From Candidatus Gastranaerophilales bacterium (GTDB lineage Bacteria; Cyanobacteriota; Vampirovibrionia; Gastranaerophilales; Gastranaerophilaceae), in assembly GCA_944325075.1 (NCBI GenBank), contig CALUYU010000009.1:1-49780 (forward strand): a stretch of DNA of 49,780 nt. Direction: 5' to 3'. Positions 24,354 to 33,490 of the stretch are shown piece after piece. The notes under the pieces were generated by a model. It worked only from the letters and a program-made list of their open reading frames with translations, was not told the DNA's origin and searched no databases. Every line of letters begins with the position of its first letter. Within the stretch, counting starts at the first letter, position 1. The position numbers were made by a program, and so were the translations under genes.

Positions 24354-25091
24354 TTATAAATGTCTTAAAATGGGCATAACCAGCTGATTGGAAAGCTCAA
24401 CAGAACCTTCAAACTCTCTGGCTCTTACAAGTTTCGCCGCAAGCAGGTAATCATATTCAACTTCTCTATGTTCAACAGTGAATGTACCGTTGCTAAAATC
24501 AATAATAGCATAATTAGCTTTAGGTACTCCAGTCATTGGTCTGCCAACACTTCCAACATTTACTACTGTTTGCTTGGTAAGTGTTTGGTATCCGCAAGGA
24601 ACATGTGTGTGACCGCATAAGATTAGATTTGCAGTCTCTCCCTCAATCATTTCCTGAACCTCAGAAATTCTCATATTTGGAAGAATATCTTCATTATTTC
24701 GTCTCGGAGAGCCATGGACTAAAAGTACTGTAACTCCCTCTACCACAAGTTCTTTTCTTGGCGGTAGAGATTTTAGAAAGTCTTTTTTATCTTGTTCCAA
24801 AATGTCAACATCATCCAAAAGTGCATTAGCCATTACAGGATATTCCTTATTAAGCTTATCATACATTTTAAGATTAAATTCAGCAATCATTTTATCGGTA
24901 TTTCCTTGAATAATTGTCCAGTTTTCAGTTTTATTCATAATATAGTCAACAACTAATCTTGGCTGAGGACCGGCCATTGCAAGGTCTCCTAAACAGAAAA
25001 CTTTTTCACAGCCTTGCATTTGGTAATCTGCTATAACACTTTCCAGGGCTTGAAAATTCGCGTGAATATCGGATATTACAGCTACTTTCAT
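24354..25091 (-). CDS. Calcineurin-like metallophosphoesterase (YfcE/MJ0936 type)
   Basis: 245 residues. Dinuclear metal motifs appear in order: ISDIHANFQAL (D-x-H), CLGDLAMAGP (GD), IQGNTDKM (GN), VHGSPRR (H) and LCGHTHVPCG (GHxH). These proteins hydrolyse phosphodiesters or phosphomonoesters; the substrate cannot be told. The SD AAAGGAG lies 9 nt before the ATG. It is divergent from ispG with a 48-nt gap. Confidence 0.88.
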   Translation of the reverse strand: MKVAVISDIHANFQALESVIADYQMQGCEKVFCLGDLAMAGPQPRLVVDYIMNKTENWTIIQGNTDKMIAEFNLKMYDKLNKEYPVMANALLDDVDILEQDKKDFLKSLPPRKELVVEGVTVLLVHGSPRRNNEDILPNMRISEVQEMIEGETANLILCGHTHVPCGYQTLTKQTVVNVGSVGRPMTGVPKANYAIIDFSNGTFTVEHREVEYDYLLAAKLVRAREFEGSVELSNQLVMPILRHL

Positions 25092-25139
25092 AAATAAATT
25101 CTCCTTTGGGTCTTTTTATTTTTATGTTAACATAAAATC

Positions 25140-26198
25140 ATGATTAAAAGAAGAGAGTCTAAGCAAATATCAATAGGAAATATTAAAATTGGCGGCGATG
25201 CTCCGATAAGTGTTCAGTCAATGTGTAATACTGATACAAGAGATGTAAAACTAACATGCCGCCAGATCCATGCACTATCAGAAGCGGGTTGTGATATCGT
25301 ACGGCTTGCTGTTTTGAATAAGGACGCCGCTACAGCAATAAAAGATATTGTAAAAGAATGTTCTTCAGTCCCTTTAGTTGCTGACATCCATTTTGATTAC
25401 CGGCTTGCAATAGAATGTATAAATAATGGTATAAGCGCATTGAGAATTAATCCCGGGAATATTGGGAAACGTGAAAATGTTGAAAAAGTTGTAAAACTTG
25501 CAAAACAACAAAATATTCCTATTAGAATAGGTGTGAATGCAGGGTCTCTTGAGAAAAGTCTGCTTGAAAAAAATATTCCGTTGCATGAAAAAATGGTTGA
25601 AAGTGCAATGTCTCATATTCGTATTTTGGAGGATTTAAATTTTGATTTAATTAAAGTTTCATTAAAATCGTCGGATGTAATGACGACAATAGAGGCTTAT
25701 AGAGCAATTGCTGAAAAAATTCCATATGCACTTCATCTGGGAGTAACAGAAGCCGGAACTCTCCGCGGCGGGCTTATAAAATCGTCTGTCGGGCTTGGAA
25801 CACTTCTTGCGGAAGGGCTTGGAGATACCATCAGAGTTTCGTTAACTGAAGACCCTATAGAAGAAGTCAGTGCGGGGATAGATATTCTGAAAAGTCTCGG
25901 ACTCAGAAAAAAAGGGGTTAATTTCGTTTCTTGTCCTACATGCGGAAGAACTCAAATTGATTTAATAAATTTGGCAAAAAAAGTAGAAGAAAAATTCCGT
26001 ACATTGGATCTTCCCATTACTATAGCTACTATGGGCTGCGCCGTTAACGGGCCGGGAGAGGCAAAACATGCTGACTTTGGCATTGCAGGCGGAATAGGTG
26101 AAGGTTATATCTTTAAAAAAGGCGAAATAATTGCTAAGGTTCCGGAAAGCCAGCTTCTTCAAAAATTAGAAGATGTTATAAAAAAATCATACGAATAA
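25140..26198 (+). CDS. ispG: 4-hydroxy-3-methylbut-2-enyl diphosphate synthase
   Basis: [4Fe-4S] enzyme of the MEP pathway. The protein has 352 residues. The TIM-barrel part starts RRESKQISIGNIKIGGDAP and includes SVQSMCNTDT; the C-terminal part carries the cluster ligands CPTCGRT and CAVNGPGEA. Length and motifs fit the short bacterial form. No SD was seen before the ATG. Confidence 0.96.
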   Translation: MIKRRESKQISIGNIKIGGDAPISVQSMCNTDTRDVKLTCRQIHALSEAGCDIVRLAVLNKDAATAIKDIVKECSSVPLVADIHFDYRLAIECINNGISALRINPGNIGKRENVEKVVKLAKQQNIPIRIGVNAGSLEKSLLEKNIPLHEKMVESAMSHIRILEDLNFDLIKVSLKSSDVMTTIEAYRAIAEKIPYALHLGVTEAGTLRGGLIKSSVGLGTLLAEGLGDTIRVSLTEDPIEEVSAGIDILKSLGLRKKGVNFVSCPTCGRTQIDLINLAKKVEEKFRTLDLPITIATMGCAVNGPGEAKHADFGIAGGIGEGYIFKKGEIIAKVPESQLLQKLEDVIKKSYE

Positions 26199-26284
26199 TA
26201 CATTTTTTTTTTATGTAAAGAAATTATAATACTATTGCAAGAGTTTAAAAAAAATGTTAATATTAAATAAAATAGAGGTGTAAT

Positions 26285-26626
26285 ATGAAGAAATTTTTAT
26301 TAACTGTTGGAATTTTGGCTATTGCATTGCCGGCGTTTTCCTCTGTAGATGTTAAAGAGACTACAACTCCGGAATATTTGGATAATTACGGTTATTCAGA
26401 TGAGGCCGTAAGGGTAATACAAATGCAAAAAGCTATGTTCAATGGTGAAAAATATATTGTTCCGGTAAGCAGTCAATCGCATGCTAAATATTATACAAAT
26501 AATAAAGTGTGGAATAGCTTAGTAGATGCGACAAGATCTTTCTTCACTTATCTTGATCCTGCTCTTGATAAGGGACAGTTTTTACGTACTGATATTAAAT
26601 ATTATTCTAATACCAGTGATTACTAA
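26285..26626 (+). CDS. Small exported protein, unknown function
   Basis: 113 residues with a clear signal peptide (MKKFLLTVGILAIALPAFSS) and SD GAGGTG before the ATG. The mature part is Tyr- and Asn-rich and has no Cys. No family recognised. It overlaps the next gene by 11 nt, which suggests translational coupling. Confidence 0.75.
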   Translation: MKKFLLTVGILAIALPAFSSVDVKETTTPEYLDNYGYSDEAVRVIQMQKAMFNGEKYIVPVSSQSHAKYYTNNKVWNSLVDATRSFFTYLDPALDKGQFLRTDIKYYSNTSDY

Positions 26627-27284
26627 AAAGTATATTGTTAGCTTTTTATTAACTTCAATAGTATTTATATTGTTTAATGCTACGGTTTACGCTGTTGATG
26701 GTCAACAATCAAATGCAGGCAGTGTAAATACGGAGTCTATTGTCGATTATGAATACATCAGAGAACTGGAGGCAGAGGCTGATAAGTTTTTTTATACAGG
26801 CATTAACACAGAAGATCAAAAATTAAGAGAAGCATATTTATCAAAAGCTCTGGCTAAGTATATGCTTCTTTTAAAATTTCAACCTGATAATGCTATTTTT
26901 TGTACACAGATAGCAGTTATTCATGATATCTGCAATCATATTCCACAAGCCAAGGAATATTTTTTCAGGGCAATTAACTTAGAAAATCTTAACCCTTTTG
27001 CCAATTTCTACTTTGCAGAGTATTATTTTATTAATAAAGATTATAATAATGCTTTAAAACACTATCTTATAGCTTATAATAACGGTTATAAAGATTATTA
27101 CCAGGTAAATCTGAAAATCGCAAAAATTTATGAGCGTTTAGGAGACATTGAAAAGGCAAAAATCTATTATACAAATACTAAAAATCTTAACCCATCATTA
27201 GAAGGGTTGGAGTCAAAAATTCAATCATTAGATAATGTCTATTATAGTAAAGAAGATTATAGACCTCGTACTATCAGGGAGTAA
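26616..27284 (+). CDS. Exported TPR-repeat protein
   Basis: 222 residues from GTG 26616, which gives a signal peptide (ITKKYIVSFLLTSIVFILFNATVYA). An open frame back to 26526 exists, but starting there would place about 30 hydrophobic residues before the signal. The mature protein contains three to four TPR-like units, with features such as AKYMLLLKFQPDNAIF, AKEYFFRAINLENLNPFA, ALKHYLIAYNNG and AKIYYTNTKNLNPSLE. It is likely a periplasmic or cell-surface scaffold. It lies 3 nt from the GHL10 gene. Confidence 0.75.
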   Translation: MITKKYIVSFLLTSIVFILFNATVYAVDGQQSNAGSVNTESIVDYEYIRELEAEADKFFYTGINTEDQKLREAYLSKALAKYMLLLKFQPDNAIFCTQIAVIHDICNHIPQAKEYFFRAINLENLNPFANFYFAEYYFINKDYNNALKHYLIAYNNGYKDYYQVNLKIAKIYERLGDIEKAKIYYTNTKNLNPSLEGLESKIQSLDNVYYSKEDYRPRTIRE

Positions 27285-27287
27285 GTT

Positions 27288-29228
27288 ATGAAACTTAAGT
27301 ATATAGTAATAACACTACTTTTATTAATATTAGAGATATTTATTCCGGTATTGGCAGATTCGGATTACACAATGATGGAACCTTATCAAATGGAAGAGAA
27401 TGAAATTCTGTTTTCTCAATCAAGGCGCCAGGTAGATGCAGTTAATCCTACTTCATTATCTAATAAAGCAGGAAGTTACTCTCCGGGCGGACGGGGTTCT
27501 AATCAATTAATTTTGTATACATCAGAATACGGGCCGCGAACAAATACAAATGAATTTGGGGCAGAAGCTATAATAGAAGGAAATACAGTTGTTGAATTAA
27601 GCGGGGCAGATTCGTTTATCCCTGCAAAGTCCGGTGCTGTTATAAGCGGGCATGGTACCGCTAAAAATTGGCTTAATTCTAATATTTCTATTGGTACAAA
27701 AATTTATTATGATCCTGCTACTAAAGTTATAACTACTTATACAACATCTCAGAGCTACATATTTGAGGCAGTGAAGAAAATTGATGAAGCAAATGCTATG
27801 ATAAGTTATTATAAAGAAACTAATCCGAGTTATGATTTTAAGGCGCCGATGAATTATATTAAGGATGCCCAGAATTATGTTCGTAAAGGACAAAAAAATC
27901 CCGGTTCTATCCAAAAATATTCCCAGCAGGCAATTGAGGCTGCAAATTCTGCAATAAAAAGTGTTTTGCCGTTTAGGATAAATGAATTTAAAGGAGTATG
28001 GTTAAGACCGGTTGAAACAAGCGAAGATGAAATTATTAAATCTGTTGAAAAAATAAAAAGAGCAGGTATTGACAATATATTTCTGGAAACCTATTTTCAC
28101 GGAAGAACTATTTTTCCTAGTAAAACGATGAAAGATTATGGATTTATACAGCAAAATGAAAAATTTGCTGGGTTTGATCCTTTAAAAATATGGATTAAAG
28201 AGGCGCATAAAAATAACATAAAGGTTCATATATGGTTTGAAACATTTTATGTAGGGAATATGAAACCGTCTTCAAACCCTCAGAATATTCTTGCAGTGAA
28301 ACCTGATTGGGGGAATAAAACTTTATATGGTTATGAGTCGGCTAACGCAACCCCTTCATCATCTGAACATAACGGATATTTTTTGGATCCATCCAATGCC
28401 CAGGTTCAGGAATTTTTACAGAAATTACTCAATGAAATTATTACATGCTATAAACCGGATGGTATAAATTTGGATTATATACGCTATCCTCAGGCAATAT
28501 CGTTATCTCCTTCCGGGAATTGGGGATATACGGAAAATGCACGTTCAATGTTTTACCAGCTTTACGGAGTTGATCCTGTTGACATAAAGCTTTCTGATCC
28601 TCTGTGGGCTAGATGGGGGGATTTTAGAAGACAGCAGGTAACAAATTTTGTGAAAAAAGTAAGTGAGATTGGAAAGAAAAATTCTGTATATGTCAGTGCT
28701 GTTATTTTCCCTGATAAAAGTGTGGCTTATTCAAGAAAAATGCAGGATTGGGCTGTTTGGTCACAAAATCATTATTTGCAGGGATTAACCCCATTATTCC
28801 TCACTTGTAACCCTAAAACTTTAAACTCTCAGGTTACAACGGTTATAAATAATAAGGCTCCTGAAACGGACTTGTTTGCCGGCTTATTTGTAACATTTAT
28901 GGGCGGAAGTGAAGAGGATTTAATAAGGCAAATCCATGAAACACGTAAGTTAAATGTTAATGGCGTTATTTTATTTGATTTTGCCCATTTAGGGGATAAA
29001 TATGTGAAAGCATTATCTAAAAGAGTTTTTTCTTCAAGCGGGAAAAATAACAAATCAGAAAATACCGTGCCAATTAACTGGAATCAAACTGATGAAATTA
29101 TAAAAAAAGCCGGACTTCCATTGAATAATGTTGTTACTATTCAGCGGTATGATCCAAATAATGTAAGGGCATTATATCAACAGTCGAAAAACGAAAATTC
29201 TTCAGTTGTTGTGTCGCAAAAAAGATAA
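27288..29228 (+). CDS. Exported glycosyl-hydrolase-like protein, GHL10/DUF187 family
   Basis: 646 residues. A signal peptide (about 1-24) is followed by an N-terminal domain (about 60-160, including ISGHGTAKNWL), a helical spacer, and a GHL10 TIM-barrel (about 225-560) with EFKGVWLRPVET, FLETYFHGRTIFPS, VHIWFETFYVGN and PDGINLDYIRYPQ. In the DUF187 family, acidic residues in the barrel are thought catalytic and act on cell-surface polysaccharide. The substrate is unknown. It is the last gene of a three-gene exported-protein operon and has its own terminator. Confidence 0.82.
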   Translation: MKLKYIVITLLLLILEIFIPVLADSDYTMMEPYQMEENEILFSQSRRQVDAVNPTSLSNKAGSYSPGGRGSNQLILYTSEYGPRTNTNEFGAEAIIEGNTVVELSGADSFIPAKSGAVISGHGTAKNWLNSNISIGTKIYYDPATKVITTYTTSQSYIFEAVKKIDEANAMISYYKETNPSYDFKAPMNYIKDAQNYVRKGQKNPGSIQKYSQQAIEAANSAIKSVLPFRINEFKGVWLRPVETSEDEIIKSVEKIKRAGIDNIFLETYFHGRTIFPSKTMKDYGFIQQNEKFAGFDPLKIWIKEAHKNNIKVHIWFETFYVGNMKPSSNPQNILAVKPDWGNKTLYGYESANATPSSSEHNGYFLDPSNAQVQEFLQKLLNEIITCYKPDGINLDYIRYPQAISLSPSGNWGYTENARSMFYQLYGVDPVDIKLSDPLWARWGDFRRQQVTNFVKKVSEIGKKNSVYVSAVIFPDKSVAYSRKMQDWAVWSQNHYLQGLTPLFLTCNPKTLNSQVTTVINNKAPETDLFAGLFVTFMGGSEEDLIRQIHETRKLNVNGVILFDFAHLGDKYVKALSKRVFSSSGKNNKSENTVPINWNQTDEIIKKAGLPLNNVVTIQRYDPNNVRALYQQSKNENSSVVVSQKR

Positions 29229-29237
29229 TATATTTCA

Positions 29238-29267
29238 AAAACGGATTTTTAGTTAATCCGTTTTTTT
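29238..29267 (+). terminator. Rho-independent terminator after GHL10 gene
   Basis: AAAACGGATT and AATCCGTTTT form the stem around TTTAGTT, with a T run to 29267. Confidence 0.85.
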
Positions 29268-29372
29268 AGTTTCTGATCCCAATATTAGAAATACGGGTTC
29301 TGGCCTGAATTTGATTTTTATATTTGTTCGTGTTACCCTTTTGTAGTAAGTAATTTACATTAGAGTTAAGTT

Positions 29373-30377
29373 ATGAATATAGATAAAGAGAAGATTGTTG
29401 CTTATATAAAAAAGCTAAACCGACCTAAAATCCTTGTTGTTGGTGATTTGGCAATGGACGAGATGGTTTACGGGGATGCAGAGAGAATTTCAAGAGAAGC
29501 TCCGGTTCTGATTCTTCAGCATACTCATACAAAACCTATTCTTGGCGGGGCCTCAAACGCGGCGCATAACGTTGCGACATTGAATGACGGAAAAGTTTCC
29601 GTTATTGGTGTGTTTGGAAAAGATTATCAGGCAGATCAGCTTTTTGGGGCGTTTGCAGATGCCGGAATTGATACAAAATATGTTATTCAGGATGAAAATC
29701 GCAAAACTATCACAAAAACCAGAATCCTTGGCTCAATTACAACCTCAATTACGCAGCAGATTGTAAGAATTGACCGTCAGACTAATACTCCTTTGAGCCC
29801 TGAAACAGAAGAAAGAATTATAAAAAATATTGAGCAGGCAATACCTGAGTATGATGCGGTAATTTTATCAAACTATCATATAGGCACGTTGACTAACAAG
29901 GTTATAAATAAAACTATAGATCTTGCAAATAAGTATTCTAAGCAAATTATTGTAGATGCACAGCGGGATTTGGGCAGTTATAAAAATGTTACATCTATGA
30001 CTCCTAACCTTCCGGATACACAAAAGTCTGTCGGATTTGTACTTGAAAATGAAGCAGATTTACAAAAAGCCGGAGATAAGCTGCTTGAGGAGACTAATGC
30101 AAAAGCTGTTTTGATTACTTGTGGTGCAGATGGAATGTTTGTTGCCGAAAAGAATAATAAGTATACTAAAATTCCGGTATTTAATAAATCAGAAGTATTT
30201 GATGTTACCGGTGCCGGCGATACGGTTACTGCTGTATACTCTCTTGCGCTTGCTGCAGGCGCTGATCCTGTGTATGCCGCATTAATCGGAAATGTTGCTG
30301 CAAGTATTGTCGTAAGACAATGGGGCTGCGCAACTACTACTGTTGATGATCTTCTGTCAGCAGTTGAAAAAATATAG
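29373..30377 (+). CDS. rfaE1: RfaE1-type D-glycero-beta-D-manno-heptose-7-phosphate kinase
   Basis: PfkB-family kinase of the ADP-heptose pathway that supplies the LPS inner core. The 334-residue protein has KILVVGDLAMDEMVYG, RISREAPV, LGGASNAAHNVA, RIDRQ and FDVTGAGDTVTA near the C-terminus. It lacks the nucleotidyltransferase domain found in fused HldE, so that step must be encoded elsewhere. Implies an outer membrane with heptose, an inference. It is followed by DUF4330 with a 9-nt gap. Confidence 0.87.
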   Translation: MNIDKEKIVAYIKKLNRPKILVVGDLAMDEMVYGDAERISREAPVLILQHTHTKPILGGASNAAHNVATLNDGKVSVIGVFGKDYQADQLFGAFADAGIDTKYVIQDENRKTITKTRILGSITTSITQQIVRIDRQTNTPLSPETEERIIKNIEQAIPEYDAVILSNYHIGTLTNKVINKTIDLANKYSKQIIVDAQRDLGSYKNVTSMTPNLPDTQKSVGFVLENEADLQKAGDKLLEETNAKAVLITCGADGMFVAEKNNKYTKIPVFNKSEVFDVTGAGDTVTAVYSLALAAGADPVYAALIGNVAASIVVRQWGCATTTVDDLLSAVEKI

Positions 30378-30386
30378 GAGAATTTT

Positions 30387-30965
30387 ATGGATAAATTTCA
30401 ATTTTTAAAAAAAATAGGACCTTTTGATTTAATTGTAATAGTAGGATTAATTATTGCAATTGCAGTTGGTTTTGTTACATTTAAACACTTTAGGCAGACT
30501 GCTGATAAACAAATTGAAACAACTTCCCCGATTGTTTTCGATGTATTTTTGCGCGGTATAACTCTTACCGGTGGAGAAGTTCCTATTAAATCGGGAAACA
30601 AAACCTTTATTAGTATTAGAAATGTTCCATATTCGGATTTGGAAATTTTAAATGTTAAAACAGAACGTAAAAAAACTGTTCTTCCTGTTTTGGCAAATGC
30701 TAAAAACGCTACTAAAAATGTGCTTGTTGTAGACGATGTATCTCAGTCTAACTTGTATGATATTGTTGTAACTTTAACTGATACTGCCAAGATTACCAAA
30801 GACGGGGCTGTTGTGGGCGGAAACAAGATAAAGATGGGACTGCCTATTACGTTGGAAGGTGTTGATTATAAATTTAACGGTACCGTCTCAAATATTACAG
30901 TATCGCATGATGATATGAAAGGTGATATTGATTCCAATATAAATAAAGTTGATGATGTTCAATAG
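30387..30965 (+). CDS. DUF4330 membrane-anchored protein
   Basis: 192 residues: a short cytosolic start, one membrane helix (LIVIVGLIIAIAVGFVTF), then a beta-rich extracytoplasmic domain. The FQFLKKIGPFDLIV opening is typical of DUF4330 proteins, known mostly from Cyanobacteria. Function unknown. Its last 14 codons overlap the start of the IctB-like gene. Confidence 0.7.
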   Translation: MDKFQFLKKIGPFDLIVIVGLIIAIAVGFVTFKHFRQTADKQIETTSPIVFDVFLRGITLTGGEVPIKSGNKTFISIRNVPYSDLEILNVKTERKKTVLPVLANAKNATKNVLVVDDVSQSNLYDIVVTLTDTAKITKDGAVVGGNKIKMGLPITLEGVDYKFNGTVSNITVSHDDMKGDIDSNINKVDDVQ

Positions 30966-32277
30966 TGTATTTAGTTTTACTCAGCAAAAATTGAATTTTT
31001 TATACGAAAACAGTTTATTTTTACGGAATGTAGATAAACTGATTTTCATATTAATAATTTCCGTGTTTTTACTTTCTACTGTAATGTCATCGGATGTTAT
31101 CGGTTTTGTTGCTTTAATCGCTGTGTTTTTGACTATTGTGCAGATATTAACAAAACCGAATGATAAATTTGAACCAAATCATTTTGAATTGTGGATTCTT
31201 GCATATTTTATGGTTGTTGTAGTAAGCCTTGCGGGATCAAGTCTGTTTGCATTAAGCCTGAAGGGTTTTATGAAAACTGTAACATATCTTGGATTTTATG
31301 TTTCTGTTGTGCATTATTTAAAGCATAATATAAATAAAATCCCATATATTTTGGGGGCGATTGGAATTTGTGTAGGATTTGAAAGCTTTATAGGATTGTT
31401 ACAGAATTTTTCGCATGTTGCGGAAATTTCGACCTGGCAGGATGTTTCATCTCTTAATCCTGAAGAGGTTATGACACGTGTTTACGGATCTTTAAAGCCT
31501 TATAATCCTAATTTGCTTGGCGGTTACTTTGTTGCTGGGATTCCTGCATTGTTTGGCTTGGCTGCTTATTTTGCTTATAAAAAACATTTAAAATCATTTA
31601 TAACCTCAATATGTTTTGCGCTTCTTGCTGTTATTGTTTTGTTTTTGACCGGTTGTAGAGGTGCTTACATCGGATGTATGGTTATTCTTACCGGAATTTT
31701 TCTTGTTTGTGCAAAATTTTTGTGGAATAAATATAAGAAATTTTTTGTATCAATTATAGCATCGTGTTTTGTTTTTGCAGTATCCGCTCTTATGCTGGTT
31801 GCCTCTTTAAGAAAAAGAGTTTTTTCAATATTTGCAATGAGGCAGGACTCATCAAATTCATTTCGTTTTAACGTTTATCAATCTTCTATTCAGATGTTTA
31901 AAGATAACTGGCTGTTGGGGATTGGTGTAGGCAACAAGAATTTCAGAGAAATTTACGGGTTGTATATGAAAACCGGATTTGATGCGTTGAGTGCTTACAA
32001 TATTTTTCTTGAAACTGCTGTTGAAAGCGGAATTTTTGCATTAATAGCTTTTGTAGGATTTCTGGTTGTAATGTTGAAAGATGGTATTAAATTTATTTTA
32101 TCATCTGGAAAAATTAATGAGGTAATCTTTGTAGCGGCTGCTGTTATCTCTATTATTGCAATGATGGTTCATGGTCTTGTAGATACTGTATTTTTCAGAC
32201 CACAAATTCAGTTTATATTCTGGACAATGGCTGCAATAATTTCTGCTGTGGTGAATAATAATTCTTGTGAGAATTAG
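30952..32277 (+). CDS. IctB-like O-antigen-ligase family membrane protein
   Basis: About 441 residues from ATG 30952 (ATG 30955 is also possible). About 10-12 membrane helices. Family features are PYNPNLLGGYFVAGIPALFG, TGCRGAYIG and RQDSSNSFRFNVYQ followed by WLLGIGVGNKNFREIYGLYM and ALSAYNIFLETAVESG. This closely follows cyanobacterial IctB, a Wzy_C/O-antigen-ligase relative whose transport role is disputed. Ligase or polymerase activity on a surface glycan is the more likely job here. Start overlaps DUF4330 by 14 nt; tlyA starts 2 nt after its stop. Confidence 0.82.
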   Translation: MMFNSVFSFTQQKLNFLYENSLFLRNVDKLIFILIISVFLLSTVMSSDVIGFVALIAVFLTIVQILTKPNDKFEPNHFELWILAYFMVVVVSLAGSSLFALSLKGFMKTVTYLGFYVSVVHYLKHNINKIPYILGAIGICVGFESFIGLLQNFSHVAEISTWQDVSSLNPEEVMTRVYGSLKPYNPNLLGGYFVAGIPALFGLAAYFAYKKHLKSFITSICFALLAVIVLFLTGCRGAYIGCMVILTGIFLVCAKFLWNKYKKFFVSIIASCFVFAVSALMLVASLRKRVFSIFAMRQDSSNSFRFNVYQSSIQMFKDNWLLGIGVGNKNFREIYGLYMKTGFDALSAYNIFLETAVESGIFALIAFVGFLVVMLKDGIKFILSSGKINEVIFVAAAVISIIAMMVHGLVDTVFFRPQIQFIFWTMAAIISAVVNNNSCEN

Positions 32278-32279
32278 CT

Positions 32280-33089
32280 ATGACAAAAGAACGGCTTGAT
32301 AAATATCTTACGGATTTAGGCTATTTTGAAACAAAAAGTAAAGCTGCCTCGGCTATTTTGGCAGGAAATGTCAAAATTAATGATGAGTACATAACAAAGG
32401 CCGGTTTTCAGATTAATCCTTCCAAGGAATATGAGATAGAGGTTAAGTCAATGCCGTATGTTTCGCGGGGAGGTTTTAAACTAAAGAAAGCATTGGATGC
32501 ATTTTCTTTTGATGTAAAAGATAGAATTTGTCTTGATGCCGGTGCTTCAACCGGAGGATTTTCGGACTGCCTTTTGCAAAACGGAGCAAGGTTTGTTTAT
32601 GCAGTTGATGTTGGATACGGTCAGCTTGACTGGAAGATTCGTTCTGATAGCAGAGTAAAGGTTATTGAGAAAACAAATTTGAGAATTTGTGAATTTTTTG
32701 ATATTTATTCCGCGGGAGATGGCATAGCCGATTTACTTGTAAGTGACCTCTCATTTATTTCGCTTACTAAGGTGCTTGAAAACTTAAAAAAACTTTTGGC
32801 TCCTGATTTTCATGAGATGATTTGCCTTATAAAACCACAGTTTGAGGCAGGAAAAGAGCATGTTGAAAAGGGTGGAGTCGTGAGAGATAAAAAGGTTCAC
32901 GAAAATGTTATCAAAAATGTTTCTGATTTTGCAAAGTCTATCGGATACTCTGTAAAAGGGCTGACTTACTCGTCAATTAAGGGACCGTCGGGGAATATTG
33001 AGTATTTAATATGGCTTTCTACAGACGGTGACTCTGTAAAAACAATTATTGAAGATGTTGTGACTGATGCTTTTTTCAATTTGGGTTAA
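32280..33089 (+). CDS. tlyA: TlyA family rRNA 2'-O-methyltransferase
   Basis: 269 residues: an N-terminal S4 RNA-binding domain (about 1-60, ERLDKYLTDLGYFETKSKAA) and an FtsJ-type SAM domain starting SRGGFKLKKAL, then LDAGASTGGFSDCLLQ. TlyA methylates rRNA cytidines; it was earlier called hemolysin A. Terminal gene of the rfaE1 group. Confidence 0.9.
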   Translation: MTKERLDKYLTDLGYFETKSKAASAILAGNVKINDEYITKAGFQINPSKEYEIEVKSMPYVSRGGFKLKKALDAFSFDVKDRICLDAGASTGGFSDCLLQNGARFVYAVDVGYGQLDWKIRSDSRVKVIEKTNLRICEFFDIYSAGDGIADLLVSDLSFISLTKVLENLKKLLAPDFHEMICLIKPQFEAGKEHVEKGGVVRDKKVHENVIKNVSDFAKSIGYSVKGLTYSSIKGPSGNIEYLIWLSTDGDSVKTIIEDVVTDAFFNLG

Positions 33090-33266
33090 AATTTGCCGAG
33101 CTATTTTCTTCTGAACGATGTGGTTAATTTTTTGCTTTTAATTTACTGATATTGAGCAGCAATATATACAATAATGCTCCTGAATTTGAGGAGGAGTTTT
33201 CGGAATCATTTTGCCGGAAATCGGTGGCTGAATATTAAAATAGACAAACATTGAAATTTGTTGTAA
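33090..33266. other. Intergenic region after tlyA
   Basis: A short stem CTCCT/AGGAG (33177-33181, 33189-33193) followed by GAGTTTTC may be a weak terminator for tlyA. No ORF is supported. The region leads into the small-peptide transcript. Confidence 0.4.
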
Positions 33267-33272
33267 TATAAT
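33267..33272 (+). promoter_or_regulatory. -10 box of the small-peptide transcript
   Basis: Perfect TATAAT. The only -35-like element is TAGACA (33241-33246) with a long 20-nt spacer. Predicted start is near 33279, giving a leader of about 87 nt that begins with a stem AAGTAGGT...ACCTGCACTT (about 33288-33309). Confidence 0.5.
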
Positions 33273-33365
33273 TTCGTACAAATATACAAGTAGGTAAGTA
33301 CCTGCACTTACTGCCCTCTGACACACGACAATGAAGGAAATGGTCAGGAAGGAGGTGGTGAGAGA

Positions 33366-33440
33366 ATGAATAAGCAAATAATAAAAGCTGCAATCATTGC
33401 AGTGATCGCAGCTTTACAAATTGCTTTATTGTTAATGTAG
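33366..33440 (+). CDS. 24-residue hydrophobic peptide, candidate type I toxin
   Basis: Starts MNKQIIKAAIIAVIA and ends in a Leu-rich tail (IALLLM): two Lys near the N-terminus, then a nearly continuous hydrophobic helix, the usual make-up of small membrane-acting type I toxins. The SD AAGGAGGT (33349-33356) is close to ideal, 9 nt before ATG. A possible 9-bp pairing (with G-U pairs) of CTTACTGCC (33307-33315) to GGTGGTGAG (33354-33362) would cover part of the SD. The stop codon lies inside a long 3' hairpin, and a convergent antisense promoter follows. No sequence match to a named toxin family is claimed. Confidence 0.65.
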   Translation: MNKQIIKAAIIAVIAALQIALLLM

Positions 33441-33490
33441 GTATGAAGCGGAACTCTAAGGAACCAGAACTTCTTTAGGGTTCCCCCTAC
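33375..33490 (-). ncRNA. Predicted antisense RNA to the small-peptide mRNA
   Basis: Bounded by the promoter at 33497-33525 and by a hairpin AAAGCTGC/GCAGCTTT with an inner ATCA/TGAT helix (33384-33415). On the minus strand the hairpin is followed by U-rich sequence (TTTTATTATTTG), giving about 115 nt. It is fully complementary to the 3' two-thirds of the peptide ORF and the 3' hairpin, as in convergent type I toxin-antitoxin pairs. Extent is inferred, not measured. Confidence 0.5.

Noticed and set aside
33138-33377. 79-codon minus-strand ORF opposite the small-peptide leader
   Set aside because: No SD, it overlaps the structured leader, and the sequence has no domain; the plus-strand peptide has the better initiation signals.
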